From the NCBI RefSeq assembly GCF_949628265.1, contig NC_088787.1, positions 548,501 to 612,500 on the forward strand: 64,000 nt of DNA, written 5' to 3'. Below, piece by piece: positions 42,405 to 52,539 of this stretch. This DNA is from Cloeon dipterum (taxonomy: Eukaryota; Arthropoda; Insecta; Ephemeroptera; Baetidae). Within the stretch, counting starts at the first letter, position 1; each line of letters starts with the position of its first letter. The position numbers were made by a program, and so were the translations under genes. Under the pieces are notes generated by a model. The model searched no databases. It saw only the letters and a program-made list of their open reading frames with translations, and was not told the DNA's origin.

Positions 42405-43931
42405 ATGACTCCGTTTTTCACCGCCATTTTCTTGCTCGCCGGCCTTTCATCCCTGGCCACCGCCGGCGCCAACTTCACTCAGATTTTCGAGTGGAAAGAA
42501 TTGGACTTCGAGTGGCCGTCGGAGGAAAGCAGAGCACAGGCCTTGGAAGATGGAAATTACATACCTGAGAATATTGAACCTCGTTACATGGCTGTGTACG
42601 GAACAAGAATCTTCCTGAGCCTGCATAAATCTCAAGGCACTCCGGCCACTCTGGTGTCTGTGCCGACGAGCAGCGCGTCCTCTGCAACCCCTAAACTCAC
42701 CCCATTCCCATCGTGGGACATGCATCTCAATGTAAGTAGCAAATTCGAAATTACCATTTGCGCAACTCGATTTATCATTTTGAAGGAGTCTGGAAACTGC
42801 GACAAGATCGACCGGGCAGTAGGGCTTCAAGTGGACTCGGTCGGCAGGCTGTGGGTGCTCGATTGGGGAAACTCCTACTTCAATTGCAGTTCAAATCTAT
42901 GGATTTTCAACTTAAACAACAACGAAACGGAACTCGTTCATCGATTTTCTTTTGACGGCAAGTTGCACGACTTGGTGCTCGACGAAACGTCAAACGGAAC
43001 CTTCGCCTACGTCGCGCGCTGGAGTGATTCCCACATTGTTGTGTTTAGTTTGGAAAGAAATCAATCTTGGATTGTTGACACGCCAGATGTCGAGGTTTTG
43101 TCCATCGCCCTGTCTCCTAAGGACCAGGAACCGAGACAGCTCTACCTTGGCGAATTGTTCAACAATGAATTGTATTCAATCAGTGTCGCCGCACTTCGGA
43201 ACGGAACTCGAACTGCAGAACCGGAACTAATTGGAAACTGGACTGGAACACCATATAGAATGGTGATGGACAACCACGGGACCCTGTACGCCGCCTTTAT
43301 GGATCAGAATTTCATTTCCTCTTGGAATACTTCCCAGCCATTTAAGGAGCAACGTTTTCATGAGGTATGAAATAATATCTTATTTGCGATCAGAATAATT
43401 AATTGCCTTGCATCTCACTCTTTTTAATAATTCCTATATTAATTTCAATAAATTTTGATTATTAAGTTTGTTCATTGTTTTGTTTTAGGTTTCTGGACTC
43501 AAATCTTCTTGGCCCTTTACTTTTGCCTTGGACCAAAATGGATCTTTTTGGAAGGCAGTGGTTGATGACCAAAGAACGCCAAGACTCAGGCTTTTGACGG
43601 CTCCTGTTGGTGCAAAATCGTACATCTACGAGGACTCACCAGGTGCGTTTACTCTAGGCTTTAAATTGGGAAATTGGTTACTTCTTCCCTCCGAATAATT
43701 TCACATAATTTAACTTTTAAAGTTTTCATTTTAGAAGGGGATGAATTAGTTAGGGGCTGCTTTGGTTATAGTTAATTTGTTATCTTTCTCACCCTGAAAC
43801 AATCTCGAGAATTGATCAAGATTAAACCAATCTTTGAACCCTTAATTAAATATAACACGTTAGTTATTTTTATGATTTTTCCCCTTTATTTAGAATGCGC
43901 CATTCCGTGTCAGAAGGATGTTACTGCCTAA
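42405..43931 (+). CDS. Yellow/MRJP-family secreted protein, short form J, 365 aa
   Basis: Exons: 42405-42731, 42786-43364, 43489-43642, 43894-43931. The signal peptide MTPFFTAIFLLAGLSSLATA precedes one MRJP domain: FTQIFEWKELDFEWPSEE, YMAVYGTRIFLSL, GLQVDSVGRLWVLDWG, KLHDLVLDETSNGTFAY, PRQLYLGE, LRNGTRTAEP, TFALDQNGSFWKAV. Intron 2 is only 54 bases, a multiple of three without a stop, so an 18-residue longer read-through form is possible. The last exon gives ECAIPCQKDVTA then TAA. An alternative 3' exon encoding a transmembrane helix lies in compatible phase at 45675-46027, so a membrane isoform is conceivable. Confidence 0.85.
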
Positions 43932-44182
43932 GGTTGGGAGAGTACCTTTGCAAGGTAGGATGGAAGGGCGAAAACTGTGACCAACTCTGGGATTACACCT
44001 TCCTGCCTGACTTACATGCAAAGCTCTCTGCGACCTCGAAAACGATTGTAGACTCGAGTAGTGGTTTTAGTTTGGACATTATAAATGATTTTCTGGGAAA
44101 TTACTTGCGAATTTTAATTTTAACCAAAAACCTGAGCATTGCAAAGTGGTTCAAGTCGAGCAACTCTTTCAGCAGCTTTTAA
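43925..44182 (+). other. Out-of-frame EGF-like segment after short form J
   Basis: In the frame one base back from the coding frame the DNA reads CLRLGEYLCKVGWKGENC, and it stays open to about 44180. It is the best preserved distal EGF half among the plus-strand genes, except that one cysteine is replaced (EYLC instead of ECLC). Confidence 0.6.
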
Positions 44183-45674
44183 ATTATTGTGTTAATAAAT
44201 AAATACATTCAAGGTCGTTACTAAAAGGTCGCAACCTGCGCAGCATTCGCGTTGAGTCAGTTGCATTGCTTACACATAATGGTATAAAAATGTATAAAGT
44301 AGAAAATTCAGAGTCCATCATACAAATTTCTAATTTATTAGTGCAGCGAATTCTATTCTCTTATTTGCAGATTCAGGACAACTTACCACTTTTTTTCAAC
44401 TGTCACGAGACTAAAGCAACTAAAACATTAAAAAATGCTGGTGCGACAAGGACGTAAATGTTGAACCAACTTAAATTGGAAAAGAAACAAAAAACAGATA
44501 CCTTTGATAAAATTCGGATCGACGAATTACACTCGCAGAACTCTTTGGGGGTGTTGTACAAAAATAAATTCTCGCGCCTGCCTCAGTGCCTCATCGACAC
44601 GAAACTGAATTCGTTCTGGCCGCTCGTCTACCTAGAGAACATGGAGAGGCAGGTGTTCCTTATTTTTGGAGAAATTCCTGGCGGCACGAGTGGCTGCTGA
44701 GAGTCTCCGCACGCTGCCGCCCCACCCCCAAGTGAACCCCAGGCCAGCCACGGGGAGCTGAGCAACCAACAGCAGTTCGGAGGCGTCGACGGCCACGACA
44801 TAACCATAAAAGGGGCACAACACAAACAAAAGGCACGATGCAGGTTAAAAAATCCAGAAATCACCAAATTTGATGGTCTTTTTTGTTAATATTTTCTAGA
44901 AAAAACTGGTTACATGAAAAAATTAATTTTCGAAATTACAAAACCATACACACACACGCACAGACGCAAGCTGTACATTTGGCGTTGACGCTAATCTGAG
45001 TCCAACAGGAAATTTGGTTAAAATTCATGTGGCCTAAAAGGAAGTGCTTTTTTCCCTTTTTTCGACTTAAAACTATTTTTTTAACAAATTGATTTATTTC
45101 ATGGCGATTTAGAGTGTCGTAAGTTTTAACATATTCAATTATATAATTCTTATAACGAGACGAATAAATATTACATAAAATACGCGGTCTAATTGTTCAA
45201 TTGGGCTAACAGGTAGATATGCAGTTACTTTATTAATCTTGTTTTTTATTTAAATTGTTAATTTCAGCCAAAATTAGACAAAAATAACTAAGCAAGCGTA
45301 TGAGGGAATGTTTGGGGGTTGATTGCGGGCTGAATTGAACATGTGTTTGCCTTTTTCGCATTGCAATGACGATTCCATTCAGATTTGGGGGAATTGTGAA
45401 AGCTTTCCGACTCGATTCTTGCAGATTTGCACCTTTAATTTCTAGCATTTCTGGACTAATTGTAAAGGATGCGTTTCAATAAAATATCTTGGCGTGGTAC
45501 AGTAACTCGAGCTGGTCATTTCTTCGACTGGGCTTCGAACAATGAGGCCCTTGAGCCCATTGGATATGATAATGGGACTCGAGTTTTCGCTATTAGGGGT
45601 TGGTCATGTCAAAAGAGATGAACTGGCCGAATTAAATCAACAATTTTGTTAAAATTAAAAGTTCTTTGACGAAG
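44183..45674. other. Intergenic DNA between short form J and the tail exon
   Basis: Contains an R2 trace (GCAACCTGC near 44231, GTTGCATTGC at 44261) and the GC-rich patch 44640-44860 related to 30381-30640. An 80-codon frame at 44458-44700 has no recognised domain. If the tail exon belongs to J, this is its large last intron. Confidence 0.4.
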
Positions 45675-46027
45675 ATTCCATCGAAAAATCCCACTTGATC
45701 ATCGCTTTGACTGTCTCGGTCGTTGTCATTGTGATTTTATGTTGCATTATTCTGTGGTTGGCTCTACGGGTGAAAGGATTGAAGAAAACCACCAACCGGA
45801 TGAAGAATGAAAACCAGGAAATGTCTGTTTTTCCTCCTGATAACGTAGTCGAACGCGATGAGCAGTTGGACGATGATAATTATTACGACGACGTCGCTCC
45901 TCCCGTTGCCTCCACTTCTTGCCAAGTCGATTTTGGGAGCGCCAGACCTTATTCTGACTCGCATATTTACGCAGAAGTCAATCCATCGCCTCCAGGCTCA
46001 CAACTTTATCTGAAACTCCGGGACTAG
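45675..46027 (+). CDS. Transmembrane and Tyr-motif cytoplasmic tail exon
   Basis: Exon start 45675 follows ACGAAG and is the position that gives a split-codon phase (G|AT) equal to the other last exons of the family. The 117 codons encode a very short outside stub, a hydrophobic helix (IALTVSVVVIVILCCIILW), a basic stop-transfer (RVKGLKK) and a tail with EMSVFP, YYDDV, IYAEV and LYLKL motifs. It is homologous to the tail of the gene at 60826-63966, which has QMSVFP, repeated EYDDV and a terminal QYLKI. No start codon or signal peptide fits, so it must be spliced to upstream exons; short form J (exon 4 ends 43642) is the phase-compatible neighbour. The acceptor is weak and the link is unproven. 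Confidence 0.55.
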
Positions 46028-46574
46028 CCCCGCCACTATAGCTTTTCTAATAAAAATTATATTTATATTTCCCTCATTACATAAATATTATTATAATCAG
46101 TATATTATCTTATTTATTTAAAATAAACGTGTGCAAGAATACTAACAATTCTGAAATGGTTTTAATTTTCAGCCCAACTACAGTAATTGAATAAAAACAT
46201 CAGCGGAAGTAGCTTTATAATTTTTTGTTTATTCGAAGTTTTACCACCAACTGATTGTGAGTGGCATAACGTTAATTTTAACACCATTTTTTCCTCGTAT
46301 GAATTCAAGGATAAATTTTTACACTATTTAGGTTTATAAATTTGTTTGGTTCTTTATGGAACCTCCAGGAGGGAGTGCAATGGAGTCCACTCTTGCTTCT
46401 GGCCAATAATATGCCGGGATTGAGTCACGTGACTGCTCGAACAGCGTGTACTTCTCTTTTCTGGAAGAAAATGAAACTTTTTGCGTAGATTTTTGGGGGT
46501 GGCGAAAGAACCTAACACACGAACAATTTTATCACACAAGGTCAACCAATATTAGATAGTTTTTGACTGTGCGG
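46028..46574. other. Intergenic DNA
   Basis: AATAAAAATT and AATAAA words just past the tail exon may serve as poly(A) signals. Nothing else recognised. Confidence 0.4.
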
Positions 46575-46875
46575 CTAGTAGGAACTGAGATATGAATTTT
46601 TAAAGGTTAAAAAACGCGGTTTGTGACAGTACAAAAGTGTGTTTTTTTTTCTTTTTAACATTCCTAATTTTTATAATTTATTTAAAAAGATATCGGAATT
46701 GTGGTTTTCACTCGCATAAGCAAAAATCTGGACGTGGAGTGGATTCTTATCAATATTTGTCACTCTCTCAGAAGGACGACAAAGCTCTCGTGATCGTGAC
46801 CTTTGCCATTTTCCCGTCCGGCAATGACGCAAAACTTAAATTACGCTCGCCCAAAAAGAGAAGTAATGAAAATTA
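46575..46875 (+). repeat. Distal upstream block shared with 5880-6335
   Basis: GCGGTTTGTGACAG, TTCTTATCAATATT, CACTCTCTCAGA and CTCGTGATCGTGACC match the block upstream of short form A in order and orientation. Confidence 0.5.
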
Positions 46876-47128
46876 AAAGCACGTGACGTCAGTAGAGAGA
46901 TTTTGATTGTCAGTCGGGGGTTTTAATCACACGTATCCGTCATGATTAGTTGATTATTCGCCGTCGATGAAATATTTGATGAAAATGGGATTGTTTTACG
47001 TGTTGATGCCACTAAAAATAAAAAAGACCATTTTTAATTTATTTACTGCACTCGCTCTGCCTTTGAATTTTTTTTTAGGTTCATATGGCTTTCGTTATTG
47101 AATTGTTTATTGCATTAGAGATGGAGAA

Positions 47129-47366
47129 GAGAGGTCAAGATCAAAGTGCCAAAAAGTAGCCTTTCCGGCCTCTTGTGCGATACTTAATTTTCTTGCGTTG
47201 CGTAACAAACTTGCTATGGCCATAGCAACCTCGACCATTATCTTCGCAGTTTGACTCGTCGCCCTTGAGACGAAATCGTTAGCCCTTTGCGGATCTTCTC
47301 TGATATAAAAAGGCGCGCTCTTGAATAATGCGATCAGTCTAAAACAGCAGCGGGCCATCTCTTCTG
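47129..47366 (+). promoter_or_regulatory. Promoter and exon 1 of short form M
   Basis: GAGAGGTCAAGATCAAAG (47129-47146) with the opposed GGCCTCTTGTG; GACGAAATCGTTAGCCCT near 47269; TATAAAAA 47304-47311; TCAGT 47334-47338. Exon 1 ends at TCTG|GTAACA (47367). Confidence 0.75.
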
Positions 47367-47433
47367 GTAACAAATTCCATTTTCTCATCTACATTTTATT
47401 AACGTTTTCGTTCCTTTTGTCTACAGTTTAAAC

Positions 47434-48821
47434 ATGACTCCGTTTTACGTCGCCATTTTCATTCTCGGCCTTTCATCGCGGGCCACCGCCGCTAACTTCA
47501 CACAGGTCTTCGAATGGAAAGAATTGGACTACGAGTGGCCCTCCGAGGCCAGCAGGACAAAGGCCTTGAAGGACAACACTTACAACCCAGCGCAAATTTA
47601 TCCTCGCTACATGGCTGTCCACGGAACAAGAATTTTCCTCAGCCTTGAGAAAAATGACGGCGCCCCGGCGAGTCTGGTGTCTTTGCCGACGAGCAGCGCG
47701 TCCTCCGCACCCCCGAAGCTCACCCCTTTCCCTTCGTTGGACATTCATCTTAATGTAAGGGGAATCTGTCGTATGCGATTTTTCAGCTTATTGAATCACT
47801 TTTGCAAACAACTCGATTGATCATTTTGCAGGAGTCGGAAAAATGCGACAAGATCAACCGGGCAGAAGGGCTGCAAGTGGACTCGGTTGGAAGGCTGTGG
47901 CTGCTCGATTGGGGAAACTCCTTTTTCAATTGCAGCGCCAAACTGTGGATTTTCAACTTGAACAACAACGAAACCGAACTGATTCATCGATTTTCCTTCA
48001 CTGGCAAGATGCACGACTTGGTGATCGACGAAACTGCCAACGGAACCTTCGCCTACATCGCGCGCTGGAGTGTTGTCAACATTGTCGTGTTTAGTTTGGA
48101 GAGAAATGAATCTTGGATCGTGGAAACGCCCGGAGTCGAGGTTTTGTCCATCGCCATGTCACCAAAGGAGGAACGGAAAAAGCTCTACATCGGCCAGTCT
48201 TCCAAGGAAGAATTGTATTCGATTAGCGTCGCCGCACTCCGCAACGGAACTCGAACTGCAAATCCGGAATTCATCGGAAAATGGACTGAAACACCATTTA
48301 GAATGCTGGTGGACAACCACGGGACCTTGCTTGCCGCCAGTTTGTGGGAGAATTTCATTTACTCTTGGAATACTTCCCAGCCATTTAAGGAGCAACGTTT
48401 TTATGAGGTATGAAATAATATTTTATTTGCCATCAGAATAATTAACTGCATATTTCACTGTTTTATTATTAATTTTAATAAATTTCGATTGTTAAGTTGG
48501 TGCATTGCTTTGTTTTAGGTGGCTGAACTGGATTATATTTGGCCATTTTCTTTTGCCTTGGACCAAAACGGAACTCTTTGGTTGACAGAGTTTGACAAGG
48601 CAAAAACGCCAAGATTCAGAATTTTTAAGGAATCGCAAGGTAAATTTCCTCCACGCTATGAATTGGGAAATTTGTTACTTATCATTGAACATAATTTTTT
48701 CGCTCGCCCTGAAATTTTCTCGTAAATCAATCAATTTAAAACACATCACGTTATTTAAATTAATCAATGTTCTATAATTTCAGAATGCTCCGGTTCGTGT
48801 CCAAAGAGTGGTACTGCCTAA
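47434..48821 (+). CDS. Yellow/MRJP-family secreted protein, short form M, 351 aa
   Basis: Exons: 47434-47754, 47832-48407, 48519-48639, 48784-48821; 1056 bases in phase. The signal peptide MTPFYVAIFILGLSSRATA is followed by one MRJP domain: FTQVFEWKELDYEWPSE, YMAVHGTRIFLSL, TPFPSLD (a substitution in the usual PFPSW), GLQVDSVGRLWLLDWG, KMHDLVIDETANGTFAY, LRNGTRTANPEF, SFALDQNGTLWLT. Exon 4 is about 11 codons shorter than in its relatives. The last exon encodes ECSGSCPKSGTA then TAA. It is closest to J by the FEWKELD and LDWG signatures. Confidence 0.9.
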
Positions 48822-49441
48822 GGTCGGGAGTGTCCCTTTGCAAGGTTGGATGGAAGCGACCCACCCTGGCTGCGTCCACGGACCTGCGACCAACCCTTTG
48901 AGTGCACCTGCAACCTCGAAAACAATTGTAGACTCGAGTAGTGATTTTAGTTGGCAAATTAAATATGTTTTTAGGGAAATTACTTACGAATTTTAATGTT
49001 AACCAAAAACCTGAGCAGCTTTTAATTTATTGTGTTTATAAACAAATACACTCGACCTGCCTCAAAGGTTATGCTACCGAAATTTTAAAAATCCACAAGC
49101 ACAGGAGAATTTAAACGGACTTTACTTTGAACTAGGAAATTTTAAAGTTTTCCCTTCATAAACCAATGAGCCAAAAAGCAGCCTGTGTCGAGAGGAACTC
49201 GATTTAATGCTTCCATGAAATCTTGACAGCAAAAAACACCAGAAATGTTGACAATGTATGCAACCGGCACGACGAAAGCGCCGTGCAAATTGCATAACAA
49301 GGGGGAATATACAGCGCCATTGATTTTAGCTTGTCTATCAATTAATTAATTAATTTTTAAAGAAATTAAGATTTACAATTAAGATGCAATTTTTATTGCA
49401 GGTTTTTTTAAATTTCAAGCTCTGTCTTTCCTAGAAAATTG
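48822..49441 (+). other. EGF-exon remnant, 3' flank and spacer after short form M
   Basis: CCCTTTGCAAGGTTGGATGG is followed by a deletion, then the shared GATTGTAGACTCGAG-type flank. A decayed R1 start (CACTCGACCTGCCTC at about 49050) and an R2 trace (TGCAACC about 49259, AATTGCAT about 49291) complete the spacer. Confidence 0.5.
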
Positions 49442-50066
49442 TCAGCAAATTGCCAATTTTTTGGCAGAACGTGCCTGATTCAGGTTTGCATTCTTCCCAT
49501 TTTCAGGGTCAGCCACGCAATGATAAGTCTGCAAAAGGATCAGGAACGGGAGAGAGATGGAACTTTGTGGGCGGGGCTGCGGACTCAAGTTGATAAAGAG
49601 GACTCCGAGTAGATTCTGCACTTGTCCAGTTTTTAAAGAGGGAGCAGAAGAAGATTTGCAACGAAGGGATGATTCTGTGATTTCCTGCTCTTCTGAGGTC
49701 TCGTCAAGGGATGTCAAATCTGAAATCGAAGCAATCGGAAAATTAAGTAAGAGCTCTGAATTTTTGACAAATATAATATCTTTTAATTTTGAGGACGGAA
49801 AACATTACAATAACGAAGCTAAAGGAACTGAATGACTAGAGTTTATCTTTATTTTCTCGTATTTGATATTTTAAAATTAGGACATATTTAAATTAATAGT
49901 ATCATATTCACCTGTGGATGTGCTGAATAAATTCGATTTTGCGCCGACCGCAGCCTTGAGTAGTTTGTGCGTAGTAGATTGATCTCATCTCTCCGTCATC
50001 CACAAAATTCCGTTCGCGTCCGATGCAAAAGTAAATGGCCAAGTAGAACCAAGTCTTCCGTTCTAA
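49442..50066 (-). pseudogene. Yellow/MRJP exon 4 relic with a possible extra 3' exon
   Basis: The minus strand at 50066-49917 reads STWPFTFASDANGILWMTE, then a stop, then HKLLKAAVGAKSNLF, with a donor-like ACAG|GTGAAT at its end. This is exon 4 of the family with a broken frame. About 200 bases on, a good acceptor (CGATTTCAG, 49720) opens a 92-codon frame (49719-49442) in matching phase. That frame is Ser/Glu-rich and has no recognised domain or membrane span. Exons 1-3 are missing. Confidence 0.5.
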
Positions 50067-50329
50067 ATGAGTGCAGGGATTTGATAAACTGTCGGGAATA
50101 TATTTAATTTATTTTTTTACTTTGAAATATCCACGAGAATAGGACATTTTTACCTTTCAAACCACATGCATCGGAAATTTGAAAAAGCCACAGAGATAAA
50201 TCTAGATAAAAGAATTTGACCGACATTTTCCTGAACCAGGAAACTTTCGGGTGTTCCCAAGAGCCAAAAAGTAACTCGATTAAGCAAACAAATGTTCTGC
50301 TCACCGCTTTTTATCCAGACGAGACGGAT

Positions 50330-51260
50330 GTGCGGCACTTGTCGCGCTCGTCGGCGTCGGCGATTGCCGCTCCGCATCCGCACTCTCGCCTCTGCGCTCG
50401 CGGTTTTTGATAACAGCGTTGTGTGCTTTCCATTTCCACCGCAATCGCTTAATTATGCGCCAAGTGAGGGGCATTTTAACCAGCGCGTTATTTAATTTTG
50501 CTAAAATTCAATTAGTTTACTTTTCACTCGTCAAAAAAGAAAAAATAAGCGGTGGAAGAGTGCCGCCAATCTCTCAAGCGTGAACACAAATCTGAATCGT
50601 GCTGCGTTCTCTCTTCTGTATAAGAGCTCAACTTTGAAAAACACAACGCGCGTTTTTTCTTAATTATTCTGAAATTTTCTCTAATTGCCAGTGTTAAACC
50701 AGAAAAAAATATGTCAGAGTAAAAAGTTCACAATCAGTCGGTTAAAAAGAGTTGTGAACTGATTGGCCACAACTGCTTGATTTTTCAACCGGAAGATGGC
50801 GCAATAAATTTCGAGTAGGCTCTATAAATCAAAGCTCGACCACTTCCACCATGTGGCAGCACGCATGTCCCTTTATCCCACTGCTTTTCGAAAATAATAC
50901 AGAGCAGGATATTCGAGCGCAGATAAAGTGGTGCTGAAAGGATATAGAATGTAATCTCAGCCGCAGAAACATGCGAGTGAAAAGAATGCTAAAAACTGGA
51001 AAACAAATAATTAATTGCATATTAATTCTTAAGCAATCCAACCGATGGAAACATATGACTTTTAATCATTCTCATTATTAAATCAGAAATTACAGCGATT
51101 AATTAAATAATCATTAGCATTTGCTTCCGCACCGACTGTGACTCAGTCGCGCGGGAGCCCGCGGCCAATGCGAAAAAACGGCCCAATCCCGCTCGGGGAA
51201 CGATAGCTAGGGTGGCGTGGCGTGGGGTGGCGTGGGGTGGGTAGCGGGCCTCGGCGAGAC
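50330..51260 (+). repeat. GC-rich module, copy 1 (partial)
   Basis: Shares with the copies at 52540 and 57000 the blocks GCTCCGCATCCGC, CCGGAAGATGGCGC (about 50790), TTCCACCATGTGGCAGCACGC, AGAGCAGGATATTCGAGC and AACGGCCCAATCCCGCTCGG. Frames are not conserved among copies, so it is unlikely to code. It ends in a GGGTGGCGTGG simple repeat (about 51205-51245). Confidence 0.7.
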
Positions 51261-52539
51261 CTTTCCTGGGAGAAATAAAATTAAAAATGATAATTCTCCT
51301 TGGGTTACATTCCAAATTCTTGCTGAAGTTTTAAATTAAAAGCAGGTGAGAGCAATAGAAACTACTCGTTTAGACAGGCCAATGTGTCACGTTGATCAGA
51401 TAAAAAGAAAAATTATCGTCGAAGCATGACAAGAAATAAAAGTCACCATTTTTATATTCAATTTTAGATTTTTAGGCCTCTAAAACCTAAACAGTTAATT
51501 AATATTATTTTTTTCTTAAATCAATTTAATGAGATTTAATGTCTGAACAAGAGCGACACGCGTTCATACTGGCTTATCGCACATTAAATAAGGCACGAGA
51601 TATATTTTTTTATCGCTGCGTGGCGCACATTTCCTGACCATGCAGATCACTCGCTAACGAAAGAAATAATCAAAATTGTTTGGCTGACGTTTTCAACGAT
51701 AAAAGGTCATATTTAATTATCATCCGTGCATTTATTTAACGAGAACAAGCGTGTGGGGGCGGCCGATTGCTCCTGAACGGAAAACAAGGAGACGGCGGCG
51801 TCGAAAATACCATAAAAAAGGGTGGCTTGGGGTGTAGGGCTCGGAAAGACTTTTCTTTCACGACCTCGTGACTTGGAATCGATCAACCTGTCGAATTCTA
51901 ACAAAAATTCTAAGCTATGCCCCAGTATGTGTGTGCCGAGGGCGAACAATTCGATAACCAATTTTTCGAATTGTGGCCTAAAATTCTGTCGGCAGACTGG
52001 CGACGGGCATGCGTGTGCGGTGGAACAGCAATGATCGCGATCCGGGTCCATTCGCGGAAAAATTAGCGATTTTTTTCAAATTTCTAATCTAATTCTAATT
52101 GGAGAAGGTGCAAAAAACGTGTTTTTTAATGTTTAGATTCTATCTTTTCCTTGGATTTTGCTCCAATCGGCTTGTCATTGGTCTCAAATTGTTCCAAGAT
52201 AAATTCCCCACAGGTTTGGGGCAAAATGGTTTCTCAAATTATTTCTCCAATGCGAGATTTGTGAAAAATTCGACATTTCCTTAATTTAATATTCTTCGCA
52301 TAAATTCTAAAGACATTCAGATTTTTCAAAAGTGCACTTGGCGAGACGCGCCCCACTGAGGAGCGTCGAACAAAGCCTAAATCACCCGCCTCCGCCCCGT
52401 AGAGCCCTGGCTGGGCCCCGAAAATAAAAAAATTGAGTGTCACACAACGCGTTTTTTCGCACTAAAAATTAACAACTCGCCTCCTGTGAAAGGGCGGCGC
52501 GAGACGGCTTTGTGGCATTTAAAAAAAATACTTCCGTCG
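51261..52539. other. Intergenic DNA
   Basis: No gene or family repeat recognised. Minus-strand frame 51713-52051 and others have no domain and no conserved partner in this window. Confidence 0.4.

Noticed and set aside
44458-44700. 80-codon frame containing LNSFWPLVYLEN, vaguely like MRJP exon 4
   Set aside because: Resemblance is limited to a few residues, with no splice sites or DQNGTLW motif. Not called a relic.
45446-45621. C-type-lectin-like peptide (HFWTN, then RAGHFFDWASNNEALEP) just before the membrane-tail exon
   Set aside because: The two pieces need a 41-base intron or a frame change, and later lectin landmarks (WND, final cysteines) are absent. Too weak to call a lectin domain; a translated search would settle it.
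51713-52051. 112-codon minus-strand frame
   Set aside because: No known motif, no conserved copy, and low-complexity ends. Treated as chance.
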